Positions 17,802 to 26,283 of a stretch of DNA of 30,611 nt are shown here, piece after piece. How positions within the stretch are numbered: the first letter of the stretch is position 1; every line of letters starts with the position of its first letter. A program made the position numbers and the translations under genes. Origin of the DNA: a virus; the IMG/VR virus record IMGVR_UViG_3300021137_000063, positions 1 to 30,611 of that record; one strand, 5' to 3'. The notes below the pieces were generated by a model that had not been told where the DNA came from, ran no database searches, and worked only from the letters and a program-made list of their open reading frames with translations.

Positions 17802-18842
17802 TTAGGATTTACCTAGAGCCTTGTACAATTCGACAAGGGTCTTACTGTTTATACCATCAACAGTAAGTTGGCTCAACATTTTGTGTACAAGTTCGTCAAC
17901 AGTTGATTTTGCGAGTTCGTCGCTGGTAATTCCTGGCAACGTCTCTGAAAGTATTGCTTTCGCTGCAACTTTATCCTCTTCGATGGAAATCGCTCGAACC
18001 CCGTATTGCTTAAGGAATGTATCCTTTAACATTGTATGCTCTTCGTACGTAATCTTAGTATCTGCAATGCAACGAACAAATGTTTTTGGAGTAAGGGTAG
18101 CGTTAACTTTACCTTCGGATAACTCAGTTAGAGTAGTCTTGATATATTGAGGACCGTCGGTCCAATTGAAGTACGTAGTTTTGGCTTTATCAAATTGATA
18201 CAAACAAGCGCCACGTTGGATATCATTTGCATCTGCAAATGAAGTGCTGAATGTGTTTCCAATATACTCAACATTGTGTGTTTTTTGACGCTTATGGAAG
18301 TGTCCGGACAAAATTTTCTTGTAATCCGCCAACTGAGTGCAATCTGGTCCGGCTTCCATTTTGATATTGTAACCGGTGATCACAAAATCTTTAAACTCGA
18401 AGTGTCCTAATAAGTGTTGAGCTGTTTGTCCGAGTAAGTGTTCATCGTACTCCTGATGAAATAAGAATGGGGAAAATAACGCACTACCATCAAACTCGGG
18501 CCGAACTACAGGTTGATCAATCACGATAAAATTTGACAACAGGTTTAAAAACACACAGCTGTGAATATTTCGATTGTGTTTATTGAATAAATCGTGATTT
18601 CCGACAACGAAGTAGATAGGTAGGTTAAGTTCATTTAACCGCTTAGTTAACTGATACGTTAGGTTTAGAGTATCCATGTGTAAGTGACTACGAGATTCGT
18701 GCCAATCCCCTAAAAACCCAATGCAATCGACACCAGGTGTCGATTGCACTAGATTGATAAACCAATCCATATACTCATTAGTGACAGAGGTATAAAATAA
18801 GTCTCGAGATTTACCGACATGGTAGTCGGTAAAAATCATCAT
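17802..18842 (-). CDS. 47: Recombination nuclease subunit, gp47/SbcD/Mre11-like
   Basis: A metallophosphoesterase-type nuclease of 346 residues from the ATG at 18842 (T4 gp47: 339). The frame extends upstream to 18962, but those codons overlap the sigma-factor gene, and the family's first strand begins immediately at MMIFTDYHVGK. Metal-binding motifs are in order: Asp6-x-His8, GDWHES (Asp46, His48), GNHD (Asn82-His83), GHFE (His147) and GHFHKR (His181, His183). It pairs with the gp46-like ATPase downstream. The gp55 stop precedes the start by one base (TAAaATG). No ribosome site is visible, so translation probably depends on coupling. Confidence 0.93.
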   Translation of the reverse strand: MMIFTDYHVGKSRDLFYTSVTNEYMDWFINLVQSTPGVDCIGFLGDWHESRSHLHMDTLNLTYQLTKRLNELNLPIYFVVGNHDLFNKHNRNIHSCVFLNLLSNFIVIDQPVVRPEFDGSALFSPFLFHQEYDEHLLGQTAQHLLGHFEFKDFVITGYNIKMEAGPDCTQLADYKKILSGHFHKRQKTHNVEYIGNTFSTSFADANDIQRGACLYQFDKAKTTYFNWTDGPQYIKTTLTELSEGKVNATLTPKTFVRCIADTKITYEEHTMLKDTFLKQYGVRAISIEEDKVAAKAILSETLPGITSDELAKSTVDELVHKMLSQLTVDGINSKTLVELYKALGKS

Positions 18843-18843
18843 T

Positions 18844-19452
18844 TTATTCAGTTGTTTGTTCGGTTTTTGCATCGTGCTGGGTAGTATCGGAAGAAGTATC
18901 GAGGTTTGCTTTATCTGTGTACGTGTATGACCCAGAATACGTGTACGAAGGATCGAGGCCATTTTCGATTAGTAGAGCATCTCGTATGTTGCGGTGCTTA
19001 CGTTCTTGATTGAGATATTGTAGGAATGAATTGTGGATGCAACTTGTGAAGTATGCGAATGGATTTTGTGATTTTTCGGGGTTGAAGCTCTTCCACGACT
19101 TAACAAGATTCATTAGAGCAAAGCTCTGCAGGTCTTCGTTGTACGTATAACTTGCATAACTGCCTCGGCGCGCATACCGTTCACAAATCAACATTACCAT
19201 TTTTGCAAGCTCTTTAGTCATTTCGCCTTTTTCGCGACTAACCTTGAATTCTGCTAACAGGGCTTTGTTTGTGACGTATACTCCACCAGCTGTGGGAGCT
19301 GCTCTTAATTTAGTTGCTTCGATTGATCCCTTAAATCCTTCCGCAAGAGCATCTGTATCAGTAATGACTTCCTCAATGATCACATCAGGTAATTCTTCGA
19401 TAATATCTGCAACAGCGACGGGTTCGGTAAGTTTTGTGGATTTTTTCGCCAT
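18844..19452 (-). CDS. 55: Late transcription sigma factor, gp55-like
   Basis: A 202-residue protein, similar in size to T4 gp55 (185). The region-2-like core spans about residues 75-155: MTKELAKMVMLICERYARR, then YTYNEDLQSFALMNLVKSW, FNPEKSQNPFAYFTSCIHNS and YLNQERKHRNIRD. The combination of a helix recognising the -10 element and the PFAYFT...FLQYL...RKHRN run is typical of the gp55 group. The N-terminal 45 residues are acidic and the C-terminal 40 are Tyr/Ser/Thr rich and probably disordered. It is the first gene of the leftward recombination operon, as in T4, where genes 55, 47 and 46 are close. It should direct host RNA polymerase to the TAAATA-type sites found here. Confidence 0.9.
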   Translation of the reverse strand: MAKKSTKLTEPVAVADIIEELPDVIIEEVITDTDALAEGFKGSIEATKLRAAPTAGGVYVTNKALLAEFKVSREKGEMTKELAKMVMLICERYARRGSYASYTYNEDLQSFALMNLVKSWKSFNPEKSQNPFAYFTSCIHNSFLQYLNQERKHRNIRDALLIENGLDPSYTYSGSYTYTDKANLDTSSDTTQHDAKTEQTTE

Positions 19453-19475
19453 GATTATTAGAATAGTACACTCTT

Positions 19476-19504
19476 AAAGTACTCCGTCTCGTGGATGGTG
19501 GCAA
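19476..19504 (-). promoter_or_regulatory. Possible sigma70-type promoter of the 55-47-46 operon
   Basis: On the minus strand TTGCCA (19499-19504) and TACTTT (19476-19481) are separated by 17 bases, 23 bases before the sigma-factor ATG. The -35 is a 5/6 match and the -10 a weak one. No TAAATA motif faces this gene, so an early or middle promoter is expected here. Confidence 0.35.
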
Positions 19505-19513
19505 CGGGATTAG

Positions 19514-19520
19514 ATAAATA
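19514..19520 (+). promoter_or_regulatory. Late promoter motif ATAAATA at head of rightward operon
   Basis: GATAAATACT lies 25 bases before the ATG at 19546. Sequence and spacing match the leftward site before the gp25-like gene. Together with the leftward -35/-10 pair at 19476-19504 it makes this 93-base gap a divergent control region. Confidence 0.65.
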
Positions 19521-19545
19521 CTTAACGAGTACCTATACCCTTACG

Positions 19546-20187
19546 ATGTTTAAAGCATTCTATTTATCGAAGCACGCTATACTGGAATCCCTAAAGGAAG
19601 AACGCGGAGACGCTGCTGATCCGGCGCCACCTGCGGTAGGTATGGTAATTGGCAAGTTTTCTCCATTGACAATCGGTCACAAAAAAATGATTGACCAGTT
19701 AGTGGCAGTTTGCAAGCAGCGTGAACTGATCCCAGTTGTCGCAATCATCGACACGGGCGCACTAAATAACACCGACCGGTTGATGACTGGAGATGAACGC
19801 AAGCAGCTGATATTAGATGCGTACGGATCCGGTATTGAGGTAATGGTAACTGGAAATGCATTTCAGGCGCTTGTTAATGTAAAGGAAACGGGTGCGGATC
19901 TGGGTGCACTGGTATGTGGTACTGATCGTGCTGAAAAATATACTCATCTATCAGCTCAGGTATTTGACCAATCGTACCAACGGCAACCTCCTGAAGTTGT
20001 AACGTTAACTCGCGCAGACGGTGATGATCCGACATCCGCAGCATCCAGCACAAAAGCTCGACAAGCTGCGAGTGATGATAACCTTGTATCGTTTTCAGCA
20101 ATTGTTGGAATGTCTCCAGCGCAAGCTCGTCCACTAATGTCACTACTGCGTGCAAGAATGGAGCAAGATGTCGTCAACCCTTCCTAA
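19546..20187 (+). CDS. Nucleotidyltransferase, HxGH/cytidylyltransferase-like
   Basis: A 213-residue nucleotidyltransferase. The nucleotide-binding motif is GKFSPLTIGHKKMI (36-49), where GxFxP...GH is the family signature with the first His replaced by Thr (TIGH). The second signature is SSTKAR (167-172), matching the ISSTxxR motif. The family includes NMN adenylyltransferases (NadM, NadR), FAD synthetase and CTP:phosphate cytidylyltransferases, and the substrate cannot be told here. I chose the ATG at 19546, because the upstream ATG at 19495 would put the late promoter inside the gene. Its end overlaps the next gene by 20 bases. Heading a tail operon with such an enzyme is unexpected. Confidence 0.8.
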   Translation: MFKAFYLSKHAILESLKEERGDAADPAPPAVGMVIGKFSPLTIGHKKMIDQLVAVCKQRELIPVVAIIDTGALNNTDRLMTGDERKQLILDAYGSGIEVMVTGNAFQALVNVKETGADLGALVCGTDRAEKYTHLSAQVFDQSYQRQPPEVVTLTRADGDDPTSAASSTKARQAASDDNLVSFSAIVGMSPAQARPLMSLLRARMEQDVVNPS

Positions 20188-22030
20188 TTATGTTAATGCG
20201 TTACTTAGTAATCCGTCTTCACAAATCTCACAAGACGGCATCAACTTAACAAAGAAGCAGCCACCAACCGCCGCCTCATACGCTAGAAGCACTGCATCCT
20301 CCTATACACTACCGCTATCTGCTCCGGCGGTAGTGTTACCTCGACCACCAATTCAATCACTAACGCCGATCATCAGTATTCCGTCAGGATACCAACCAAC
20401 GGTGAGGTTGCAAGTCGGGCTGGTGATTGCAGCAGTGCTACAAGCGACTCTCATACTATCAGGACAGCGCACTGGAGGTAGGACTCAGAATATTGACATA
20501 GGCACTCCGGTGTATACTGGGAACGTAGCTACACAACTATTTTCTGGAATCCGAGCATCCGTCTCCACTACTGCACCGCAATACGGAGTAACAACAGGGG
20601 TTGGACAAATTGCATCAGGAATGGCAGTCATGTCGAATGCTGCGGTCGGGGCTGGGAGAGCGAGTATGGTTGCCAGGTATGGCACAACAGTCCTCGATCA
20701 AACGCAGTATGCTGAGTTCAGTAGTGTGACGTTAGATAGCTTCAATACTCAGTTTGACAACCAACCTGATGTTCAAACGACAGCTGCATCAACTTCTCTT
20801 CGTAATACAACGTTAACAGCTCGAGCTCTGCCACCATCGACTAGCAATGGCAACCAAATTCAACAGCATCAGGTGTCAGTCCATGCTGCGAGTGCTAGTC
20901 AAAATGATCCTGCTGTTGATGTAATCAATCCCAATCCTTACACGTATAAAGTGTATTTGGTATCAACCATGAATAGTGGAGACATGTTCGTGTTTGGGGT
21001 TCAACCGTCTATCCAAGTTACTGAATCAGCTGAGTACTCAACGTTCTCACCATTGCATGCACCTGGTCAAATTTTATCATTCAAGAATAGCCCCGGACGA
21101 ACCTTTAATATTAGTGAATTTAAGCTAATTTCTCGCAATTCAGTTGAGGCATCCGCTAACTTAACCAATTTGCATGTATTGCGTGGTTGGACTAAACCGT
21201 ACTTCGGTCGTTCACAAATTCAAACTCCAACCCAGACAGAGGTTGTAGATCACTCGATGGACACTAGTGCCGGTATCAACGCGAGAGCAAACGCTCGAAT
21301 GGCTCGCCAAGGAGGAGTAGCCTCGGTAATAGCAGACAATGCCGCAGCAGCTGCAGAAGTTGCGAGACTCAATCGTGACCATCCCCAACCGTATGCTACT
21401 CCTCCTACTGCTGTTATTGCTAGTGGCACTATACAAACATCGTCGGATGCTATAAATCAAACAATCTCACCGAATGCCCAATTGCCAGCTATTACTGCTG
21501 CAAGTTCTCGAGCGAGAGTGGTTGCTGATGCAAATTATGAAAATCCGGTAGTATCCAGAGTCGGCTCCGGATCCAGTTCAGCAAGTTTTGCGATGCACGA
21601 TCCGCGTCGTTTGGATTTGAGTAACGGTACAGCCGGATCTGGCCGTGGCGGGCAAGGTGGTCCGACTGCGGCTGAGTTAGCTGCACAAACGACACCGATC
21701 ACTCCGACTGCAGAATCCGCACAATCAACAGGTCCTGAAGTTATCAAAAGCACACTCGGCGCACCTCCAGAAATCTTATACCTTTACGGATACAGTGCGG
21801 ATGGTAGTGCAGCGGTGGATGGTCCTCAAAATCTGCGCCGGATTCCAGTTGTCATAGAATCGCTTGTGTTTAACTACCCTAACGATGTTGACTATATACC
21901 AACACTCGATGGGGTTCCGTTCCCAACGGTTATGAATATTTCTATCGGACTCAAAGAAACGAAGTCTCCGTATGAAATTGAGCAGTTCTCGCTAGCTGAC
22001 TACAAACTTGGCAAATTAATAGGCTGGTAA
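20168..22030 (+). CDS. Baseplate/tail-tube junction protein, gp48/gp54-like candidate
   Basis: A 620-residue virion protein from ATG 20168, preceded by GGAG at 20160-20163. A GTG at 20150 in the same frame is an alternative. The N-terminal 160 residues are Ser/Thr/Ala rich with one hydrophobic run (VGLVIAAVLQATLILSG). A middle domain (about 265-360) contains FKLISRNSVEASANLTNLHV. A Thr/Ala-rich linker (about 370-525) follows. The C-terminal domain carries PVVIESLVFNYPNDVDYIPT and TVMNISIGLKETKSPYEIEQ. That last pattern resembles the tube-initiator proteins gp48/gp54, which cap the baseplate and start tube assembly. Position beside gp53, hub and spike genes agrees. A structural search would settle it. 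Confidence 0.6.
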   Translation: MSSTLPNYVNALLSNPSSQISQDGINLTKKQPPTAASYARSTASSYTLPLSAPAVVLPRPPIQSLTPIISIPSGYQPTVRLQVGLVIAAVLQATLILSGQRTGGRTQNIDIGTPVYTGNVATQLFSGIRASVSTTAPQYGVTTGVGQIASGMAVMSNAAVGAGRASMVARYGTTVLDQTQYAEFSSVTLDSFNTQFDNQPDVQTTAASTSLRNTTLTARALPPSTSNGNQIQQHQVSVHAASASQNDPAVDVINPNPYTYKVYLVSTMNSGDMFVFGVQPSIQVTESAEYSTFSPLHAPGQILSFKNSPGRTFNISEFKLISRNSVEASANLTNLHVLRGWTKPYFGRSQIQTPTQTEVVDHSMDTSAGINARANARMARQGGVASVIADNAAAAAEVARLNRDHPQPYATPPTAVIASGTIQTSSDAINQTISPNAQLPAITAASSRARVVADANYENPVVSRVGSGSSSASFAMHDPRRLDLSNGTAGSGRGGQGGPTAAELAAQTTPITPTAESAQSTGPEVIKSTLGAPPEILYLYGYSADGSAAVDGPQNLRRIPVVIESLVFNYPNDVDYIPTLDGVPFPTVMNISIGLKETKSPYEIEQFSLADYKLGKLIGW

Positions 22031-22031
22031 A

Positions 22032-22307
22032 ATGGCAAAAACAAGATACAATTTCGGTGGAACCACTACACAAAATGCTGTTGGTACTGGCGTGTGGACT
22101 CGCAAAGTGTTTGCACATCAAGCAGATGATGTCGTCATTAAGTTGACTGATCAAACTTGCACTCGGCTGAACATCATTACGTACCAACTGTATGGGGATG
22201 ATTCGCTCGGTTGGCTGGTGTTGCAATATAACAACATCATTGACCCTGTTGCGGAGCTATATGCTGGAATGATATTAACCATGCCCCACCCGTCGAGAAT
22301 TAAATAA
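22032..22307 (+). CDS. 53: Baseplate wedge protein, gp53-like (short)
   Basis: A 91-residue protein whose second half fits the gp53 / LysM-like pattern: ITYQLYGDDSLGWLVLQYNN (about 48-67), then IIDP and a final GMILTMP. In T4, gp53 (about 196 residues) joins wedges around the hub. This version is half that length and corresponds to the conserved core. It starts one base after the upstream TAA, and its own TAA is directly followed by the ATG of the hub gene. A gpX-like LysM tail protein is an alternative reading of the same fold. Confidence 0.7.
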   Translation: MAKTRYNFGGTTTQNAVGTGVWTRKVFAHQADDVVIKLTDQTCTRLNIITYQLYGDDSLGWLVLQYNNIIDPVAELYAGMILTMPHPSRIK

Positions 22308-24710
22308 ATGCGCTTCCCAACTCAGACAGCACCGAATGTTAGCCCAACTGCAATCGTTAACCGATTTGGTAACAAATTGGACCAATTTCGCACATATTCG
22401 TACTACCATGTCGTGGCACTATGTAGTGCAAAACATCTAATAAACGTAGCACCGGTATTTGAAAATGAAACACTGTTCAAGCAACTGCTTAACACTCCGA
22501 CATTGAAAGATGAATTTGGATACCGGTTACCGACATATCCACCAGGTGCGGTGCAGAACGATGAAAACATGTTCTACGTTCTAACCAACGGGTTGCAGGA
22601 TGTTGATATCATGGTTGAACAGTTGGAGTGTGAAACAACGGTCGCGAATCCGAAAATCTCAACTGGAACTGAAGCTTTGCAAACTCTTACTGGAACGATC
22701 GTTCTACGAGAACCTCTTGGTATAAAAATGTTAAGCATCTACCGACTTGCTTGTCTCGGATTGAACACAGTATCTCAGGACGTTCGTATAATTATCAAAA
22801 CCATCTTCATAGGTGAAACTGACGATCGGGACAGTAAACCAAGCAAAGTTGGGTATGTGCTTGACACTCCAGCAATTTACGGTTCCATTGATTCATTCAA
22901 AGTGAGCGTTACAGAACAAGGATCTGTATACACTGCTACCCTACTTAATATCGTTGGTGGGCTTGCGCTCGATCCAAACTTGACATCTTCAGCTAGTGGT
23001 CAACTAATTCGTGGTGCTGGCAGTTTAACTGACATGCTCAACGACTTGGCAAAGCAATACACCGCTGATGCAGCTGCCAATCTCAAGCATCTCGATCCGG
23101 AGATTGCGAGAGGTAAAGTACCTGTTCAATACGAGATCCGTATTCATCCTAGCTTATCCCGAATTGCGTCATGGACAACGACAAGTGAACGCAATACCAG
23201 ATCAGCTGCTAGCGGCGGGGCTCAGCCGGCTGTTATTCCAGCCAATGTGTCACTCGAAGGAGCAATAGCATACATCTTTAACGCGTGTCAACAATACTTA
23301 GACCAAGCTGCGACAAATCCTGCAATTGATGCATTTTTCTATAGAGTCGTAGCGACGCTTGAGGCTACTGCCACAGAAACCAAAGCTGTGTTTACGATCG
23401 TTCCGACCTACTTCAACAGACAACAGGAAATTGTCAAGGCTATGCGTACTGCTGATGATCCTGAAACTGCTCTTGCTGGTGCCCAGAATGTTGTAATATA
23501 TGACTACATTTTCACCGGTCACAACACTGACATCGAAGCTTTTGATATGCAGATCGAGGAGGGAATGGGGTACTTTTCTAGTATCACGAATATTCAAACA
23601 GTGAGTAGTAATTATAACGTGGGAAACACTACTACAAAGGGAACAACTCCATCGGCCGATGTTGCAACTCCGGACGGATCTAGTGTTGCAGGAATGCACG
23701 GATCCGTAGGCACTTCACAGGGATCTACTCAACAAACTTCTGGAAACCAAGGATTGTCGAATTCTAAAGAAGCGTACGACGTAACGCTAGATCGGACTTG
23801 GGCAATTGGTGCAGCAAAAACTGCTGTAATTGTGCGTACTCGTGGGCACACAGGTTGGTTCAAGCAATTTGCGATTGATCCGTATCAACCACAAGATGTA
23901 GCCGATGCGCTGTATATTGATATTCCAGACGTGTATTTGAACATTATGATGCCATCATCGGCAGCTGGCTTAGTAACTGCTAACTCTCGAGTTCAAACTT
24001 TTGAAAAATTCTGGTTTAAGGGATTGTGGAGAGTGCAAACAATTAGAAACAGCTTCTCGGAAGGGTCGTTCACGACTGAGTTGTCAATGCTAGCAATCAA
24101 TTTGAACCCAGTTACGTCAAATAGCAGTACGGCTAGTACAACAGGTAGTCCAACTCCTGAAAGTAAACAAAGCGCAACTACTCCACCAACACCGATCACC
24201 CCATCTGCACCATTCGTGTCAGGATCAAACAACGGTAGGTTTACTCTTGCAACTGCGTCTGCGGATACTAAACTGACAACAGACTTTGCACTACGTCACT
24301 TTACAGCCACCAGCAAAGTTCCACCAGGACAGAACGATCCAGCTTCGCAGGATATTCTCGATAACATTGCAAGTGTGGCAAATGCACTGCAATACATTAA
24401 GGATCAACTTAACCTCCCGGTTACTATCAGTAGCGGATACAGAAACGCAGTTGTCAATAGAGCTGTTGGTGGTGCTGCTGATAGCGATCACATGAAAGGG
24501 GAAGCTGTTGATTTCCAATCATCGAAATGGAAACCGAAGCAAATTGTCGATGCGATCATTTCATTAAACGTTCCCTTCAAGCAGTTGATATTGGAAGAAC
24601 CTCCTGGCAGAAACCCATGGGTGCACATTGCGGTATCTCGTAACCCTTCTAGTAACAAGAAGCAAGTGCTACATTACCAAGGCGGTAAATACTTGCCGTA
24701 CACTGGATAA
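22308..24710 (+). CDS. Baseplate hub protein with C-terminal M15 peptidase
   Basis: An 800-residue two-part protein. The first 600 residues are a structural hub-like region (beta-rich, e.g. GTIVLREPLGIKMLSIYRLA and ending LYIDIPDVYLNIMM...KFWFKGLWRVQTIRNSFSEG). A Ser/Thr/Pro linker (about 607-650) follows. Residues about 655-785 form a peptidase M15-type domain: ISSGYRNAVVNRAVGG, SDHMKGEAVDF and NPWVHIAV, with zinc ligands His728, Asp735 and His773. Such domains cut peptide cross-links of peptidoglycan. Neighbours are gp53- and gp5-like genes, so the first part probably serves as the gp27-like hub. I infer that the peptidase opens the cell wall during infection. The hub assignment is positional; the peptidase is clear. 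Confidence 0.8.
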   Translation: MRFPTQTAPNVSPTAIVNRFGNKLDQFRTYSYYHVVALCSAKHLINVAPVFENETLFKQLLNTPTLKDEFGYRLPTYPPGAVQNDENMFYVLTNGLQDVDIMVEQLECETTVANPKISTGTEALQTLTGTIVLREPLGIKMLSIYRLACLGLNTVSQDVRIIIKTIFIGETDDRDSKPSKVGYVLDTPAIYGSIDSFKVSVTEQGSVYTATLLNIVGGLALDPNLTSSASGQLIRGAGSLTDMLNDLAKQYTADAAANLKHLDPEIARGKVPVQYEIRIHPSLSRIASWTTTSERNTRSAASGGAQPAVIPANVSLEGAIAYIFNACQQYLDQAATNPAIDAFFYRVVATLEATATETKAVFTIVPTYFNRQQEIVKAMRTADDPETALAGAQNVVIYDYIFTGHNTDIEAFDMQIEEGMGYFSSITNIQTVSSNYNVGNTTTKGTTPSADVATPDGSSVAGMHGSVGTSQGSTQQTSGNQGLSNSKEAYDVTLDRTWAIGAAKTAVIVRTRGHTGWFKQFAIDPYQPQDVADALYIDIPDVYLNIMMPSSAAGLVTANSRVQTFEKFWFKGLWRVQTIRNSFSEGSFTTELSMLAINLNPVTSNSSTASTTGSPTPESKQSATTPPTPITPSAPFVSGSNNGRFTLATASADTKLTTDFALRHFTATSKVPPGQNDPASQDILDNIASVANALQYIKDQLNLPVTISSGYRNAVVNRAVGGAADSDHMKGEAVDFQSSKWKPKQIVDAIISLNVPFKQLILEEPPGRNPWVHIAVSRNPSSNKKQVLHYQGGKYLPYTG

Positions 24711-24712
24711 CC

Positions 24713-26275
24713 ATGAGTAACTTAACAACTACCTTTCTCAACAAACGCGCGGCGATCAATGATGAAAATGCTGGACTTCGGGGAAAGTTGTTCTACGGTA
24801 TAACAATCGGTCGCGTAGTTAGTACAGACGACCCTCAACAGATGGGGCGGTTGTTTGTACTCTGTCCTGATCTTGGTGACCCCCCTGACTTAGATCCAGC
24901 AGACTTTACCAGTATCCCCATCTGCACGTACATGACACCATTTGGTGGTTCTACTACTAGTGAATTGGCCCGCGGACCGGAGGATGATTATTCACAAGGG
25001 CCTCTTAACTATGGTATGTGGGCGATTCCAAAACTCGGAGCACTTGTTGGAGTGATGTGTATCAATGGTGTAGTCAACCAACGAGTTTGGGTGGGATCGA
25101 TATACGAACAGTTTGTGGTCAACACTCTTCCGCACGGTCGGTACTTTTATGAAGATCAGGATGGTACCGTTCCTCATCCAAAAGGTGCACCATACGGTCC
25201 GGTCACAGCAACTGAGAATCCAATCCAACCGTTGTACGATAACCAAACTGCAGCATTTACTTCCCGTCTTGGAAATTTCGAGTGGCGCACCCGAGGCGCT
25301 GATTTTCAAAATGCGGCAGTCATTGACGAAGACAACTATCAACCAAGTCCGTGTCACGTCAAAGATGATAGTCTCGTCGCATTTACTCAGGAAGACGGTA
25401 GCACAATCAATATAACACAAGGATTGATGCAAGGGCGAGACAATGAAGGTGCTCCTGATAATGAAACGTATTCCTGGACAACTCCTGGGTTCCACTCGAT
25501 TTCTATGGACGATCGCCGAGCAAACTGTCGCATTAAGTTTCGGACCACGGCAGGTCATCAGATCATCATGGATGATACGAATGAACGGATCTACATCAAT
25601 ACCGCTAAAGGCAATAATTGGATTGAAATTGACGAAGATGGTAGTATTGATATCTTTAGTACTGAAAAAATCTCAGCGACTGCAAAGCATATCAACCTAA
25701 CTGCAGAAGAGACGATTCGGTTATATGGCAAAACTGGTATACATCTCAAGAGTGATGCTGACATTCGTATCCAAGCTGGCGCCAATCTCGAAGTTACAGC
25801 TGCGGGTAACATTGATACAAAAGCCGATGGTCACTTGCACGAAACTGCTGGTGGCACTCGTCACACGAACGTCACCGGTACCTATAATTTACAAGCCACT
25901 GGTAATATCGAAATAAAGGCTGGATTAGACATACACGAAACAGCAGGTGGTAATCACGAAACTAATGCGGTGTCTGGCAGCATAAATGAGCAATCTGGTG
26001 GAGATAATAACACCAAAGCTGGTGGAACTATTTTAGAAACTGGCTCAACCATTCACATGAATGGTCCAACAGCAGCGGATGCTGCAATAGCAGCAGTTGC
26101 TATTGCAGATCAAAAAGCTCCAGATCTAGCTTTTCTTACTAATCGATATCCGCAACACGAACCCTGGGCCAGAACTGGAACCAAGGATGATACTACACTC
26201 GATCCGAAGTATCCATATAACGATCCAAACGTGGGGCGAGAACATAAAGTACGCGGAACTAACTGGCGTCGATAA
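24713..26275 (+). CDS. 5: Baseplate central spike, gp5-like
   Basis: A 520-residue spike. Residues about 25-135 form the OB-fold (GITIGRVVSTDDPQQMGRLF, then WAIPKLGALVGVMC...VWVGSIYE). Residues about 255-450 are the beta-helix needle, with IKFRTTAGHQIIMDDTNERI, WIEIDEDGSIDIFS and later short repeats rich in HETAGG, AGGN and TKAGG. Near the end is YPQHEPWARTGT (about 479-490), typical of the region after the needle. T4 gp5 has a lysozyme domain between OB-fold and needle, and none is seen here. The lytic activity sits instead on the hub encoded just upstream. It starts 2 bases after the hub stop. Confidence 0.9.
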   Translation: MSNLTTTFLNKRAAINDENAGLRGKLFYGITIGRVVSTDDPQQMGRLFVLCPDLGDPPDLDPADFTSIPICTYMTPFGGSTTSELARGPEDDYSQGPLNYGMWAIPKLGALVGVMCINGVVNQRVWVGSIYEQFVVNTLPHGRYFYEDQDGTVPHPKGAPYGPVTATENPIQPLYDNQTAAFTSRLGNFEWRTRGADFQNAAVIDEDNYQPSPCHVKDDSLVAFTQEDGSTINITQGLMQGRDNEGAPDNETYSWTTPGFHSISMDDRRANCRIKFRTTAGHQIIMDDTNERIYINTAKGNNWIEIDEDGSIDIFSTEKISATAKHINLTAEETIRLYGKTGIHLKSDADIRIQAGANLEVTAAGNIDTKADGHLHETAGGTRHTNVTGTYNLQATGNIEIKAGLDIHETAGGNHETNAVSGSINEQSGGDNNTKAGGTILETGSTIHMNGPTAADAAIAAVAIADQKAPDLAFLTNRYPQHEPWARTGTKDDTTLDPKYPYNDPNVGREHKVRGTNWRR

Positions 26276-26283
26276 ATAGAACT

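Noticed and set aside
19495-19545. Upstream ATG for the nucleotidyltransferase
   Set aside because: It would place the ATAAATAC motif inside the coding region; the conserved part does not need it.
26272-26278. ATAAATA before the tail-tube-fold gene
   Set aside because: It overlaps the spike gene's stop and is only 5 bases from the ATG, too close for a late promoter with a normal leader.
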